DNA from: Mesorhizobium kowhaii
GTDB lineage: Bacteria; Pseudomonadota; Alphaproteobacteria; Rhizobiales; Rhizobiaceae
Direction: 5' to 3'
Assembly (NCBI RefSeq): GCF_003253745.1
Contig: NZ_MZXV01000069.1
Location: 1-33,764, forward strand
Length of the DNA stretch: 33,764 nucleotides
Shown here: positions 1-8,233 of the stretch, one piece after another
Numbering within the stretch: the stretch's first letter is position 1
Layout of the letters: every line of letters begins with the position of its first letter
The notes under the pieces: model-generated
What the model saw: the letters and a program-made list of their open reading frames with translations, nothing else
The model's database searches: none
Told to the model about the DNA's origin: nothing
Made by a program: the position numbers and the translations under genes

Positions 1-74
1 CGTCGCGACAGCCCCTCCCGCTCAACCGACGCAACAACCCGTTCGCGAAGATCCATCGAATAAGGCTTGCCCAT
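1..74 (-). CDS. IS630-family transposase, N-terminal fragment (runs off window)
   Basis: The minus-strand reading starts with ATG at 74-72 and gives MGKPYSMDLRERVVASVERE followed by GLSRR. This is the characteristic N-terminus of the helix-turn-helix domain of rhizobial IS630 transposases (typically MG-PYS-DLRERVVAAVE). A strong Shine-Dalgarno AAGGAGG lies at 90-84, nine bases before the ATG, and supports this start. The gene is cut by the window edge, so I cannot tell whether it is intact. The catalytic DDE domain is not visible. Confidence 0.85.
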   Translation of the reverse strand, partial: MGKPYSMDLRERVVASVEREGLSR

Positions 75-164
75 CCTTACCAACCTCCTTGCCTAGCAAG
101 AAGGTTGAATCAGATTTGCCACCCTAGGGGAATCCCTTCGATTCAGCCTCAATTCATCCCGCTC
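1..164 (-). mobile_element. IS630-family insertion sequence, 5' end (partial)
   Basis: This is the transposase-start end of an IS630/Tc1-mariner-type element that continues left of the window. The outer end is a 14-bp sequence, GAGCGGGATGAATT read on the minus strand (151-164), bordered by TA at 165-166, as expected from TA target duplication in this family. The same 14 bases next to TA begin the element at the right edge of the window, in the same orientation. Between the end and the transposase start lie about 76 bases of leader. Only the end sequence and the first 24 codons are visible, so the exact IS name cannot be given. Confidence 0.85.
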
Positions 165-1807
165 TAGTGTTCGATCGGTCCCTTGGCCATCACGAGGGCC
201 GTGCCGGCGGTGGTCGGGCGCTCGATCATGCGGCGCACGCGCGGCGGCTCGCCGCCGCTGTGCAGCGCCCGCAGGCGCTCGCCGACGACGGCGTCGGCAT
301 GGGTGATGCGGCCATTGTGGCGCACATATTCGAGCCAGGTCGGCGTGTGATAGTGCTCGATCCAGATCGCCGGATTTTCGAGGTCGCGTGCCAGCGTCCA
401 GTTGCGGGCGCCGTCGCGGCGGCGGATGCGGCCGCGTTCGGCCATGGTGGCGAGGAACTCCGGCACGTCCTCGTCGCGGATGATGTATTCGATCATGATG
501 GCGATGGGGCCGCTGCGCGGCTTCAGGTCGAGCGCAAGGTGCGGTTCCTTGAAGCGGTTGAGCGGATCGAGGTTGAGTATCTGCTGTTGCGGAAGCGGCA
601 GCAGCAGGCCGATGGCGCCGCCGGCCAGCATGGCGATGCTGGCCGCGATCAGCGCGGTCTCGGCGCCATGCGCATCGGCGACGACGCCCCAGATCCAGCT
701 GCCGAGCGCGATGCCGCCGAAGGTCGCGGTCTGATAGACCGACAGCACCCGGCCGACCACCCAGCGCGGCGTCGCCATCTGCACCGTGACGTTGAAATGC
801 GAAAGGGCGATCACCCAGCAGGCACCGCCGACAAGCAGGCCGAGCGACGTCTGCCAGGCATGATGGCTGACGGCGGCATTGAAGGCGCAGGCGGCAAAGC
901 CGGCGAAGGCTGAGCGCACCATCGTCTCGCTGGACAGCAGCTGCCGCAGCCGCACGCTGATCAGCGCGCCGCCGACCGCGCCGATGCCGAAGGCGCCGAG
1001 CATGATGCCGTAGGTCAGGGCATCGCCCTTGACGACGTCGCGCGCCACCAACGGCAGCAGCGCCAGCACCGCGCCGGCGCTGAAGCCGAAAGCGGCGCCC
1101 CTGACCAGCACCTTGCCGATGTTGGGCGACATGGCGACATAGCGCAGACCGGCGCCCATGGCGGCACCCAGCGATTCGCGCGGCAAGGTCGAGACCGGCA
1201 GGTCCGGCTTCCAGCGCGCCAGCACGACGATGAGGCCGATATAGCTCACCGCGTTCGCCGCAAAGGCCGCCGCCGCACCGGCCGCGGCGACGATGATGCC
1301 GCCGATCGCCGGGCCGACGCTGCGGGTCAGGTTGAAGCCCATCGAGTTGAGCGCGACGGCGGCCGGCACCTTGTTGCGGGGCACGATGTCGCCGACGGAG
1401 GCCTGCCATGACGGACTGTTGAGCGCGGTACCGCTGTCGATCAGGAAGGTGAAGGCCAGCAGCGTCCACGGCGTGATCAGGCCGGAATAGGTGAACAGGG
1501 TCAAAAGCACCGAGACGACCAGCATGAAGGTCTGGGCGACCAGCATCACCTTGCGCCGGTCGAAACTGTCGGCGATGGCGCCGGCGACGAGCGCAAACAG
1601 CATGATCGGCAAGGTGGTCGAAGCCTGGACCAGGGCCACCTGATAGGGCGAGGTGGCGATCGTGGTCATCATCCAGGCGGCGCCGACGCCCTGGATCAGG
1701 CCACCGAAATTCGAGACGAGACTCGCGGCCCATACGGCGCGGAAAATGCCGTGCCGGAAGGGCGCCAGCGCCGAGACGCCCTCGCTTTCCGGCTTTTCGT
1801 CAATCAT
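164..1807 (-). CDS. MFS efflux transporter, MFS_3 (EntS-like) family, with C-terminal ABM-like domain
   Basis: A 547-residue inner-membrane protein. Residues about 15-405 form the 12-helix major facilitator fold; the conserved loop after helix 2 reads GAIADSFDRRKVML. The pattern matches the MFS_3 family (enterobactin exporter-like). After the last helix, residues about 430-535 form a soluble domain (IEYIIRDEDVPEFLATMAER...) of the antibiotic-biosynthesis-monooxygenase-like type seen at the end of many rhizobial MFS_3 proteins. The substrate is unknown. ATG at 1807 has AGGGA upstream. The stop codon TAG (166-164) is shared with the neighbouring IS: TA is the target dinucleotide and G is the first IS base. 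The gene is not flagellar and is separated from fliQ by a repeat. Confidence 0.85.
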   Translation of the reverse strand: MIDEKPESEGVSALAPFRHGIFRAVWAASLVSNFGGLIQGVGAAWMMTTIATSPYQVALVQASTTLPIMLFALVAGAIADSFDRRKVMLVAQTFMLVVSVLLTLFTYSGLITPWTLLAFTFLIDSGTALNSPSWQASVGDIVPRNKVPAAVALNSMGFNLTRSVGPAIGGIIVAAAGAAAAFAANAVSYIGLIVVLARWKPDLPVSTLPRESLGAAMGAGLRYVAMSPNIGKVLVRGAAFGFSAGAVLALLPLVARDVVKGDALTYGIMLGAFGIGAVGGALISVRLRQLLSSETMVRSAFAGFAACAFNAAVSHHAWQTSLGLLVGGACWVIALSHFNVTVQMATPRWVVGRVLSVYQTATFGGIALGSWIWGVVADAHGAETALIAASIAMLAGGAIGLLLPLPQQQILNLDPLNRFKEPHLALDLKPRSGPIAIMIEYIIRDEDVPEFLATMAERGRIRRRDGARNWTLARDLENPAIWIEHYHTPTWLEYVRHNGRITHADAVVGERLRALHSGGEPPRVRRMIERPTTAGTALVMAKGPIEH

Positions 1808-2184
1808 CGGTGGATCCCTGCCATGTCGTGCCGATTCGTCAGACGATCCGTTTGCTCAGATCATTTGCCGAAAGTAGGGCATGATGGTGCAAAGGGCGAA
1901 CGGCTTTCGAAAAAGGTCATGGTCCAACAATGGGATAGCTGAGGTCCACGTCTCTAAAGCGCGTCGCGTTTGAACGGACTCAGGCGACGCGCTTTAGGTC
2001 TTTGTTTTTATGCATGTCGTTCTCCCAAAACCGGGGCCACTTTTGGGCGACATGCATTAGTTCCCCATGGGGCCGAGGACGCCTATGGTTCAGCGCGCGT
2101 CACCGACCTGCGCATGCAGCGCTTCGGTGAGGGGCTCGTGGTCTGGCCGCCGACAGAGCCGCCACGCGGCTTTCGTTGAATTGC
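1808..2184. other. Intergenic region between fliQ and the efflux gene; no gene seen
   Basis: A 377-base stretch without a credible gene. It contains the leader of the efflux gene (1808 to about 1860), a short GC-rich segment (about 1880-1935) resembling parts of rhizobial mosaic repeats, the RIME-like repeat (1955-2059), and 125 bases downstream of fliQ. The last part has only a small hairpin, AGCCGC-CAC-GCGGCT at 2157-2171, without a following T tract on the fliQ strand. In related rhizobia flhA would start here, but I see no flhA-like start or remnant. Confidence 0.6.
1955..2059. repeat. RIME-like mosaic palindromic repeat, copy 1
   Basis: About 105 bases built from two palindromes. The first has perfect 13-base arms, TAAAGCGCGTCGC at 1955-1967 and its complement at 1984-1996. 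The second has ATGCATGTCG at 2010-2019 and CGACATGCAT at 2048-2057, extended through CCCAAAA/TTTTGGG with a small bulge. The size and two-palindrome structure match the rhizobial RIME class of intergenic elements. A second copy in the same orientation lies at 33537-33639. The hairpins could also act as a transcription barrier between fliQ and the efflux gene. Confidence 0.8.
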
Positions 2185-2451
2185 TCAGAATCCGTTCTGG
2201 ATGCGCTCGAAGATGACGTTGGTGAAGGCCGATATCTGGCTGCCGATGAAGGGGCCGGTCAGCGCCACCACCAGCATGATGGCGACGATCTTCGGCACGA
2301 AGGTCAAGGTGATCTCCTGAACCTGCGTCAGCGCCTGGATGAGGGCGATGCCGATGCCGACCGCCATGGCGACCAGCACCACCGGGGCAGACGCGGTGAG
2401 CACCGTCCACACCGCGTATTGGACGATGTCGAGAGCGTCGGCCTCGTTCAT
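2185..2451 (-). CDS. fliQ: Flagellar export gate protein FliQ
   Basis: An 88-residue inner-membrane subunit of the FliP-FliQ-FliR export gate of the flagellar type III secretion apparatus. Two hydrophobic helices (about residues 15-40 and 50-75) surround the family motif ALIQALTQVQEITLTFVPKI, which is highly diagnostic. The length is that usual for the family. It is the last gene of the flgE-flgK-flgL-flaF-flbT-flgD-fliQ string, starting 22 bases after flgD. In related rhizobia flhA and fliR follow; here they do not. Confidence 0.96.
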   Translation of the reverse strand: MNEADALDIVQYAVWTVLTASAPVVLVAMAVGIGIALIQALTQVQEITLTFVPKIVAIMLVVALTGPFIGSQISAFTNVIFERIQNGF

Positions 2452-2473
2452 GGGACTGGCCCTGCCGGAAGCG

Positions 2474-2881
2474 TCAGCTCGCGGCCTTGATCGAGACTCC
2501 CGGGCCGACCGCGACCTCGGTGCCGTTCTGCAGCACGGCGATGAGGCCGCTGCTGGCGAGGCGCACCGACGCCACCGTGCCCGTCGTGTTGCCGTCGGCG
2601 GAGGTTATCGAGCGCCCGATCAGCGCGTCGGCCTGCGACAGCGCCGACGACGACATGATCTGGTCGAGCTTGGTGTTGGTCTGCACCGACTGCTCGACCT
2701 GCGAGAAGGTGGCGAGTTGGGCGACATACTGCGTCGAATCCATCGGCTTGGTCGGATCCTGGTTCTTCATCTCGGCGATCAGAAGCTTCAGGAACGACTG
2801 GTAGTCGACCGCTGTCTTCGAGGTCTGCTGGCTGGCCTGGTTGGCGCCAGTCGGTATCGTCGTCGTCATGTCCACGTTCAT
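2474..2881 (-). CDS. flgD: Flagellar hook-cap protein FlgD (short rhizobial form)
   Basis: A 135-residue protein that caps the growing hook and guides FlgE assembly. The N-terminal half carries the family signature: YQSFLKLLIAEMKNQDPTKP (about residues 27-46), then MDSTQYVAQLATFSQVEQ. The C-terminal part is only a small beta-rich segment. The protein is much shorter than enteric FlgD (about 230 residues), lacking most of the Ig/Tudor-like region, as is usual in rhizobia. The ATG at 2881 overlaps the flbT stop by one base (TGATG), indicating translational coupling. Confidence 0.93.
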   Translation of the reverse strand: MNVDMTTTIPTGANQASQQTSKTAVDYQSFLKLLIAEMKNQDPTKPMDSTQYVAQLATFSQVEQSVQTNTKLDQIMSSSALSQADALIGRSITSADGNTTGTVASVRLASSGLIAVLQNGTEVAVGPGVSIKAAS

Positions 2882-3324
2882 CAGTATCGTGCTCCCACAG
2901 CCAGCGGGCGCGCGGCACCCGGAACATAGTCATCGTCGCCAAGCGCGCGGCGTTCGAGCGGATAGAGCGCGCGTATCGCCTTCAGCGCCTCGTAGATATG
3001 ATCCTCGCCGACCATGCGGTCGATCTGTTTCAGCGCAGCGCAGATCTGGGTGTCCTCGAAGCTTGCCAGCAGCAGCGGCAGCGAACGCCGGAACATGTCG
3101 CGCGCCTCGGCCGCGCCGGCCGGGTTCATCAGCATAACCTGCAGGATGAAATACAGCTGCTTGAGCGGCGTCGAGGCATCGTCGACCTGGATCACATGGC
3201 TCTCGAGCAGGAACTGCACGTCGTTCATCAATTCGACGGTGACCTTGCGGTCGACGCGGATGACGGCGCCGTTGATGTAGATCTTCTCGTTCGGCTTCAG
3301 CGATATCTTCAGCGTGTTGGTCAT
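2881..3324 (-). CDS. flbT: Flagellin synthesis regulator FlbT
   Basis: A 147-residue cytoplasmic protein of the FlbT family, which in Caulobacter and relatives acts on the 5' leader of flagellin mRNA and links filament synthesis to hook completion. The N-terminus MTNTLKISLKPNEKIYINGA and the core LYFILQVMLMNP are typical. The start at 3324 is chosen over an upstream in-frame Met (3420) because it gives the family N-terminus and a four-base ATGA overlap with the flaF stop. It lies between flaF and flgD. A hairpin in the flaA-type flagellin leader (17909-17929) is a possible target, by inference only. Confidence 0.93.
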   Translation of the reverse strand: MTNTLKISLKPNEKIYINGAVIRVDRKVTVELMNDVQFLLESHVIQVDDASTPLKQLYFILQVMLMNPAGAAEARDMFRRSLPLLLASFEDTQICAALKQIDRMVGEDHIYEALKAIRALYPLERRALGDDDYVPGAARPLAVGARY

Positions 3325-3668
3325 TGAATGCCGTCCCGGATGATCTGGGACACCTCGATCAGCCCTTCGAAATTGTTGGTGCGGCCCTGGCGAATGTCCT
3401 CGGCCTCGCGCAGCAGCCACAGGCCGATGGAAATCAGGTTGGCGCGCAGTTCCTTGGGCAGCGCGTTGTCGCTGGAGCCGAGATCCTCGACGAAGGCGGT
3501 CCAGACGCGGTTGGTGAAATGCAGCGCCTCGACCGCCTCCATCGAGCCGTGGCCGGCGGCCGCCGCCGCCGACAGCATGTCGATCGAGCGGGTCAAAAGC
3601 TCCCGCTCGCGGTCCTTGGCGTCGGCAACGGAGGTGCTCTGGATGTCGGCGTAGGAGAATTGGTACAT
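3321..3668 (-). CDS. flaF: Flagellar biosynthesis regulator FlaF
   Basis: A 115-residue all-helical protein of the FlaF family, needed in alphaproteobacteria for flagellin synthesis or secretion and usually acting in opposition to FlbT. Family features seen: the N-terminal YQFSYADIQS, a central block around NRVWTAFVEDLG, and ANLISIGLWLLREAEDIR near the C-terminus. It overlaps flbT by four bases (ATGA) and follows flgL after 31 bases, the canonical rhizobial order. Confidence 0.93.
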   Translation of the reverse strand: MYQFSYADIQSTSVADAKDRERELLTRSIDMLSAAAAAGHGSMEAVEALHFTNRVWTAFVEDLGSSDNALPKELRANLISIGLWLLREAEDIRQGRTNNFEGLIEVSQIIRDGIQ

Positions 3669-3699
3669 CGGTGGGGCTCTACCGTTCCGTTAAGCATTA

Positions 3700-4743
3700 T
3701 CAGGTCAGGTAATTCAACAGGCTGAGCTGCTGCAGGCGCGCGGTCAATGCGAAGGACGTTTCGATGTGCTGTGTCAGGTCGGCGACCCGGGTCGCGGCTT
3801 CGGCCGGATCGACGCCTTCCAGATCGAGAATGTGTCGTTCGAAAAGGTCGACCTGCGTTTTCATCCGGTCGTTCGCATCGGAAACCCGCTTCTGGACGAT
3901 ACCGGTTTCGGACTGAAGCTGGCCAATGCCGCTCAGCGCTTCGCCGACCAGCAAGGTGGAACGGCTGATGACCGTATTCTTCGCGGCCCGGCTGATGTTG
4001 CTGGACATCAGGCTGGAGACCATGGCCGCCGCCATGGCGAGCTTTTGGATGCCCTCGCTGTTGGCGCTGGTCGATGTCGGGGTGGTTTCGTTGAGGGCGA
4101 TGCGGCTGACGATCTGCTGGTCGGTGGCGTTCGACCAGTTGCCTTGCCAGCCCGAGCCCGTGAACTGCGGTAGGACGTCGTTGGTGATGAAATCGTCCAT
4201 CTGGGCGGCGGTGATGTTGGCCGCGGCCGGGTCGTCCTGGGTGAAGCCGAAATTGGCGACGAAGGCGGCGTCAAACGCCGCCTTGGCGGGAGAGCCGGCT
4301 GCGGTGAAGTCATTGATCGGCTTGACGTCGGTGTTGGTCCCGGCGAACAGATATTCGCCGTTCACGCTGGTGTTGAGGATCGAGGTCAGCTGCTGGATGG
4401 TCGTCTTGCCGGAGGATTGGGCGAGACTGTCGGAGGAATCGCTTGATGTCGCGGTGGCCAGGCTGGACAGAAGCGCCTGCGCGGCGCTGGCGAGCTGGCC
4501 GAGCGAGGTCTGCGTCGAGGACAGCCGGGCGCCGACCAGGCCGTTCGAATCGATGATGACATTGAGCCGGTCGAGATCACGCGAGAAGGTGACGGACTGG
4601 GCGGTGCGCCCTCCGAGAGCCAGGCCGACATCGGCAACCCTGCCGGTCGATGACTCTTTCGTGGCTTTGACAAGCTCGGCCTGCATGCGCATCTGCTGGT
4701 AGCGCATGGCGTTCGATATGGCGGCTGACGAGACTGAAGTCAT
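3700..4743 (-). CDS. flgL: Hook-filament junction protein FlgL (HAP3)
   Basis: A 347-residue secreted protein forming the second hook-filament junction ring. It has the flagellin-like architecture: an N-terminal coiled coil (SNAMRYQQMRMQAELVKATK, about residues 10-29), a variable middle containing NGEYLFAGTNTDVKPI, a motif typical of FlgL, and a C-terminal coiled coil ending ARLQQLSLLNYLT. It starts three bases after flgK, so the two are almost certainly cotranscribed. The sequence is divergent from enteric FlgL, as usual in rhizobia. Confidence 0.92.
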   Translation of the reverse strand: MTSVSSAAISNAMRYQQMRMQAELVKATKESSTGRVADVGLALGGRTAQSVTFSRDLDRLNVIIDSNGLVGARLSSTQTSLGQLASAAQALLSSLATATSSDSSDSLAQSSGKTTIQQLTSILNTSVNGEYLFAGTNTDVKPINDFTAAGSPAKAAFDAAFVANFGFTQDDPAAANITAAQMDDFITNDVLPQFTGSGWQGNWSNATDQQIVSRIALNETTPTSTSANSEGIQKLAMAAAMVSSLMSSNISRAAKNTVISRSTLLVGEALSGIGQLQSETGIVQKRVSDANDRMKTQVDLFERHILDLEGVDPAEAATRVADLTQHIETSFALTARLQQLSLLNYLT

Positions 4744-4746
4744 GGA

Positions 4747-6201
4747 TTATTCCACAGCGTTGAGCAAGGCCGTCATCATATCGTCGACGGTTTTCATCAT
4801 CCGGGCCGATGCCTGATAGGTGTGTTCGAGGTCGAGCAGCAGCGACATTTCCTGGTCGACATTGACGCCGGTCGCGTTGGACAGCGCCTCGGCGCTGCGC
4901 GACGCCAGCGCTTCCTTGGCGTCGGAGGCGGTCGATGCCTGCTGGCGCACGCCCTCGAACCAGCCGATCGAATTGGCCGCGTAGTCGGAAACGCTGGACG
5001 TTGCCGAAACCCCGGCGGCGGGGTCGAAGGTCATCGGCTGGTCGAGCCGATCGCCATAGGCAACCAGAAGGCTGGAATAGGATGCGCCGCCGCCGGTGTT
5101 GGCGACATAGGCGGCACCGTTGGCGCCGCCATCGCGCAGCAGCGTCGGATTGCCGCCGGCGCTCGGGTCCATCGCCGCATTGACGCTGATGGAAGCGGCA
5201 AGGCCGTTGACCAGCGTGCCCGCGGCCGGCACCGCCGGTGCGCCGGACCAGGTGAACAGGCCGGCGGCATTGGGCAGCGAAGGTGCGGTCTCGGCAAAGG
5301 CCGTGATCAGGCCACGCGCGGTCTCGTCGAGCTGGCTTTGCATGGTCGAGGCGACGCTGTCGCGCAATTGCAGCAGGCCGGCAAGCTTGCCGCTGGCGCT
5401 GGTGTTGCCGCCGGTCCCCGCCGAGATCGGCACATTGTCGATATAGACCGCATTGCCGGCGGCCCCTGCGGTGTAGCCGGACGACGGCGCGAAGCTGACC
5501 GTGCGCGGAATGGTTTCGAACAGCGTCGTGCCATCGCCGGTGGTGATGACCATGTCATTGTCGCCGCGCGTGAAGGTCGAGACCGGGACATAGTCCGAAA
5601 TCTTCTTCAAAAGCGCGTCGCGCTGGTCGAGCGCATCGGAAACATCGGTGCCGGAACGGGTTCCGGACATGACCGCGGTGTTGGCATCCTGGAACTGGCT
5701 GAGCAGCGAGTTTATGTCGTCGACCGCGGTGGCGATCTGGCTGTCGGTCTGGGTGCGGAAATCCTGGACGGCCTTGGAGCCCTCATTCAGCGAGCGCACA
5801 ACCTGCTTGGCGGCGTCGATGACGCTGGCGCCGAGGTTCTGGTTGGACGGCGAGGTGGCGTAGAGCTGCAGCGCCTGCTGCAGATTGCCGATCGCCGTCG
5901 AGGGCGAGGACGCGTTGTCGACGCCATTGACCGAAACGCCCAGCTGATCCATGCCGCTGTACAGCGCGTTCTGGCCGCTCCAGGCCGACAGCGCGCCGAG
6001 GTTCTGGCGGAACAGCAGGTCGTTGGTGGCGCGCTGGATATCAACCGAACGCGCGCCCGGCGCCGTGCTGGTGACGACGGCCTGGCGGCGCGAATAATTC
6101 GGATTGTCGGCGTCGGCGACATTGCGCGAGACAACGCTGGTCTGCTTCGCGGTGTTCATAAGCGCCGACTGGGCGATGCTCAATGCAGTGGACAGCGACA
6201 T
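4747..6201 (-). CDS. flgK: Hook-associated protein FlgK (HAP1)
   Basis: A 484-residue secreted junction protein between hook and FlgL. The N-terminus MSLSTALSIAQSALMNTAKQ followed by TSVVSRNVADADNPNYSRRQ is the rod/hook-family signature, and the C-terminus ends with LLLDLEHTYQASARMMKTVD, typical of FlgK. It is somewhat shorter than enteric FlgK (about 547), with a compact central region. It lies between flgE (27 bases upstream) and flgL. Confidence 0.94.
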   Translation of the reverse strand: MSLSTALSIAQSALMNTAKQTSVVSRNVADADNPNYSRRQAVVTSTAPGARSVDIQRATNDLLFRQNLGALSAWSGQNALYSGMDQLGVSVNGVDNASSPSTAIGNLQQALQLYATSPSNQNLGASVIDAAKQVVRSLNEGSKAVQDFRTQTDSQIATAVDDINSLLSQFQDANTAVMSGTRSGTDVSDALDQRDALLKKISDYVPVSTFTRGDNDMVITTGDGTTLFETIPRTVSFAPSSGYTAGAAGNAVYIDNVPISAGTGGNTSASGKLAGLLQLRDSVASTMQSQLDETARGLITAFAETAPSLPNAAGLFTWSGAPAVPAAGTLVNGLAASISVNAAMDPSAGGNPTLLRDGGANGAAYVANTGGGASYSSLLVAYGDRLDQPMTFDPAAGVSATSSVSDYAANSIGWFEGVRQQASTASDAKEALASRSAEALSNATGVNVDQEMSLLLDLEHTYQASARMMKTVDDMMTALLNAVE

Positions 6202-6228
6202 GCGGGTCTTTCACGGGCGGTGCCCGTT

Positions 6229-7485
6229 TTATCTCTTCAGGTTGACAAGGACGTCCATCAGATCGGAACCGGTCTGGAAGACTTTCGAATTGGCGGTGTA
6301 GCTGCGCTGTGCCGCGATCATGTTGGTCAGTTCTTCGGCGATATCGACGTTGGAATTCTCGAGGGCGCCGGAGATGATGGAGCCGGCCTTGCCTTCATTG
6401 GCAAAGCCGATACGGACCGCGCCGGATTCGGTGCCCTGTGCGTAGACGTTGCCGGGCAGCGCGGTGAGCTGGTCTGGGCTCTGCACATCGGCCAGCGGAA
6501 TCTTGTAGAGCGGCTTGGTGGAGCCGTCCTTGTACTGCGCCGAGATGGTGCCGTCCTTGCTGATCTGGATCTTGTCGATGGTGCTCGGCGCGTTGCCGTT
6601 GACCTGGGCGTCGGAAACGGTGAAGCCGGTGCCGAGCTGGGTCAGTGTCGACAGATCCAGCGAAAAGGCGGCGCCATTGGGCACCGTCAGGCTGACGCTG
6701 TCGACGGCTCCGGTGAGCTTGCCGGTGGTGGTGTCGAAGGTCAGGTTGGCCGAGCCCAATGCGCCGCCGGTGTAAGGGAACGACGTCCCGGCGGTGGCCT
6801 TCGACTGATCGAAGACCGACACCTGCCAGGTGCCGGCGCCGGTGTTGGTGAAATAGACGTCAAGCAGCTTCTTGTTGCCGAGATTGTCGTAGGCGACCAT
6901 CGATGATTTCGACGTGTACTGCGCGCTCGCGGTGTTGGTGGTGGGCAGATTGCCGGCGGCGACCGGCGTCGCGCCTGCCGGCAGGTTGCCGCTGTAGGTA
7001 CCCTCGGTGCTCGGCGTTGCCGTCATCCCCTGGTCCGAAATGACGACCGGGGTCAGTCCCTCGAAGCCGTTCACTGTCGCCGCCGGCACGCCGTTGGCGT
7101 AGCTGTAGGCCATCAACTGGAAGCCGGCCGCGTTGACCAGTCTGCCCTCCGCATCCGGAACGAAGTTGCCGGCTCGGGTCAGGAAAGGTGTTCCGCTCGG
7201 ATCCTGAACGACTAAGAAACCATCGCCGTTGACGGCAAGGTCGGAGACCGAGGTCGTGTATTGAAGCACGCCCGGATCGCTGACCGCCTGCCGGATCGTC
7301 GTGGTGATGCCGCCGGAATTGTAGGCGCCGCCCGTGGTCGGCATGACCAGCGTCGAAAATTCGGCCGAGGACCGCTTGTAACCGTTGGTGTCGGAATTGG
7401 CGATGTTGTCGGCGACGGTGGACAGCCGGTTTGCCTGTGCATTCATGCCGGAAACGCCGGTCCGCATCATTCCGTAGAGGCTCAT
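6229..7485 (-). CDS. flgE: Flagellar hook protein FlgE
   Basis: A 418-residue structural subunit of the hook. The N-terminus MSLYGMMRTGVSGMNAQANR continues into LSTVADNIANSDTNGYKRSS, the hook/rod signature. The C-terminal helix (LTNMIAAQRSYTANSKVFQT) closes the D0 domain. Length and central beta domains fit FlgE rather than FlgF or FlgG. It is preceded by GGGGAGACG as ribosome binding site and by 79 bases downstream of rem, so its promoter probably lies at 7486-7564. Rem activates late genes in Sinorhizobium, and a similar role here is inferred. Confidence 0.95.
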   Translation of the reverse strand: MSLYGMMRTGVSGMNAQANRLSTVADNIANSDTNGYKRSSAEFSTLVMPTTGGAYNSGGITTTIRQAVSDPGVLQYTTSVSDLAVNGDGFLVVQDPSGTPFLTRAGNFVPDAEGRLVNAAGFQLMAYSYANGVPAATVNGFEGLTPVVISDQGMTATPSTEGTYSGNLPAGATPVAAGNLPTTNTASAQYTSKSSMVAYDNLGNKKLLDVYFTNTGAGTWQVSVFDQSKATAGTSFPYTGGALGSANLTFDTTTGKLTGAVDSVSLTVPNGAAFSLDLSTLTQLGTGFTVSDAQVNGNAPSTIDKIQISKDGTISAQYKDGSTKPLYKIPLADVQSPDQLTALPGNVYAQGTESGAVRIGFANEGKAGSIISGALENSNVDIAEELTNMIAAQRSYTANSKVFQTGSDLMDVLVNLKR

Positions 7486-7564
7486 CGAAACGTCTCCCCA
7501 ATGTGCATGCCACTGGCTACGAGGCTACGCGTCCTGTCTTGCGCGAGGCTGGCGCGGGGCTGCA

Positions 7565-8233
7565 TCAGAAGACGAGCCGGTAGCCAAGGAAGCGCTTGGA
7601 ATCGATCGGGTCGGTGCCCAGCTTTTCGCGCAGCTTCTTGCGCAATTTGCTGATGTGGCTTTCGACCACGTTCTCCTCGACCTCTTCGTCGAAGATGCCG
7701 TAGATGGCGTTGAAAACCTGGGTCTTGGTGACGCGGCGCCCGCGATTGCTTGCCAGATATTCGAGGATGCGGCGCTCGCGGCGCGGCAAGGGCAAAGGCT
7801 GGCCGTCGATCTCGGGGTCGCGGCCATCCATGAAGATGCGCATGGCGCCGATCTCGGTGTAGGCGACATCTTCCTGGGCGCGGCGGCGGATGGCGGTGAT
7901 GCGGGCGAGGATCTCGCGGATGTGGACGGGCTTGCGAATGACGTCGTCGACGCCGCTCTCGAACAACCGCAGCGTGTTTTCCAACGAATGCTGTTCGCTC
8001 AAGGCGATGACAGGCGCGCCGGTGCGGTCGCGGATTTGACGGGGAGAGATCGAGCCTTCACGGCAGTCGCCGATGAGGAAGGCTCGGACCGATCTCAGGT
8101 CGGTGTCGGCCGCCGAGCTTACCCACTCGCCGAACTCGCCCGGCGCGAAGCCTGCACAGGCGACACCCTCACGATCGAAAAGTGAATTGTATCCCTCTGT
8201 TACGAGCTCGCGCTCGTCAACGATTACAATCAT
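7565..8233 (-). CDS. rem: Flagellar transcriptional activator Rem/FtcR (OmpR-type response regulator)
   Basis: A 222-residue regulator with an N-terminal receiver-like domain (1-115) and a C-terminal winged helix (about 125-222; LPLPRRERRILEYLASNRGR, then ENVVESHISKLRKKLREKLG). It matches Rem of Sinorhizobium (exponential-phase motility) and FtcR of Brucella, and lies directly upstream of flgE as in those genomes. D6 and E7 of the acidic pocket and K101-P102 are present. The best phospho-acceptor candidate is D56 in LIGDCRE. No partner kinase is nearby, so it is an orphan regulator. SD-like GGAGG precedes the ATG. Confidence 0.93.
   Translation of the reverse strand: MIVIVDERELVTEGYNSLFDREGVACAGFAPGEFGEWVSSAADTDLRSVRAFLIGDCREGSISPRQIRDRTGAPVIALSEQHSLENTLRLFESGVDDVIRKPVHIREILARITAIRRRAQEDVAYTEIGAMRIFMDGRDPEIDGQPLPLPRRERRILEYLASNRGRRVTKTQVFNAIYGIFDEEVEENVVESHISKLRKKLREKLGTDPIDSKRFLGYRLVF

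Noticed and set aside
93..1733. A 546-codon open frame on the same strand as the efflux gene in another frame
   Set aside because: Arg/Ala/Pro-rich translation typical of an out-of-frame reading of GC-rich DNA; the other frame gives a clear 12-helix transporter.
2157..2171. Terminator for the flgE-fliQ operon
   Set aside because: Only a 6-bp stem with no T tract on the transcribed strand; too weak to call.
2060..2184. Possible remnant of flhA or another gene downstream of fliQ
   Set aside because: I read all frames; none resembles FlhA, FliR or another family I know, so no pseudogene is called.
4822..6906. Long plus-strand open frame (694 codons) antisense to flgK and flgE
   Set aside because: Low-complexity Arg/Gly/Ala product without recognisable domain; explained by codon bias of the true genes.
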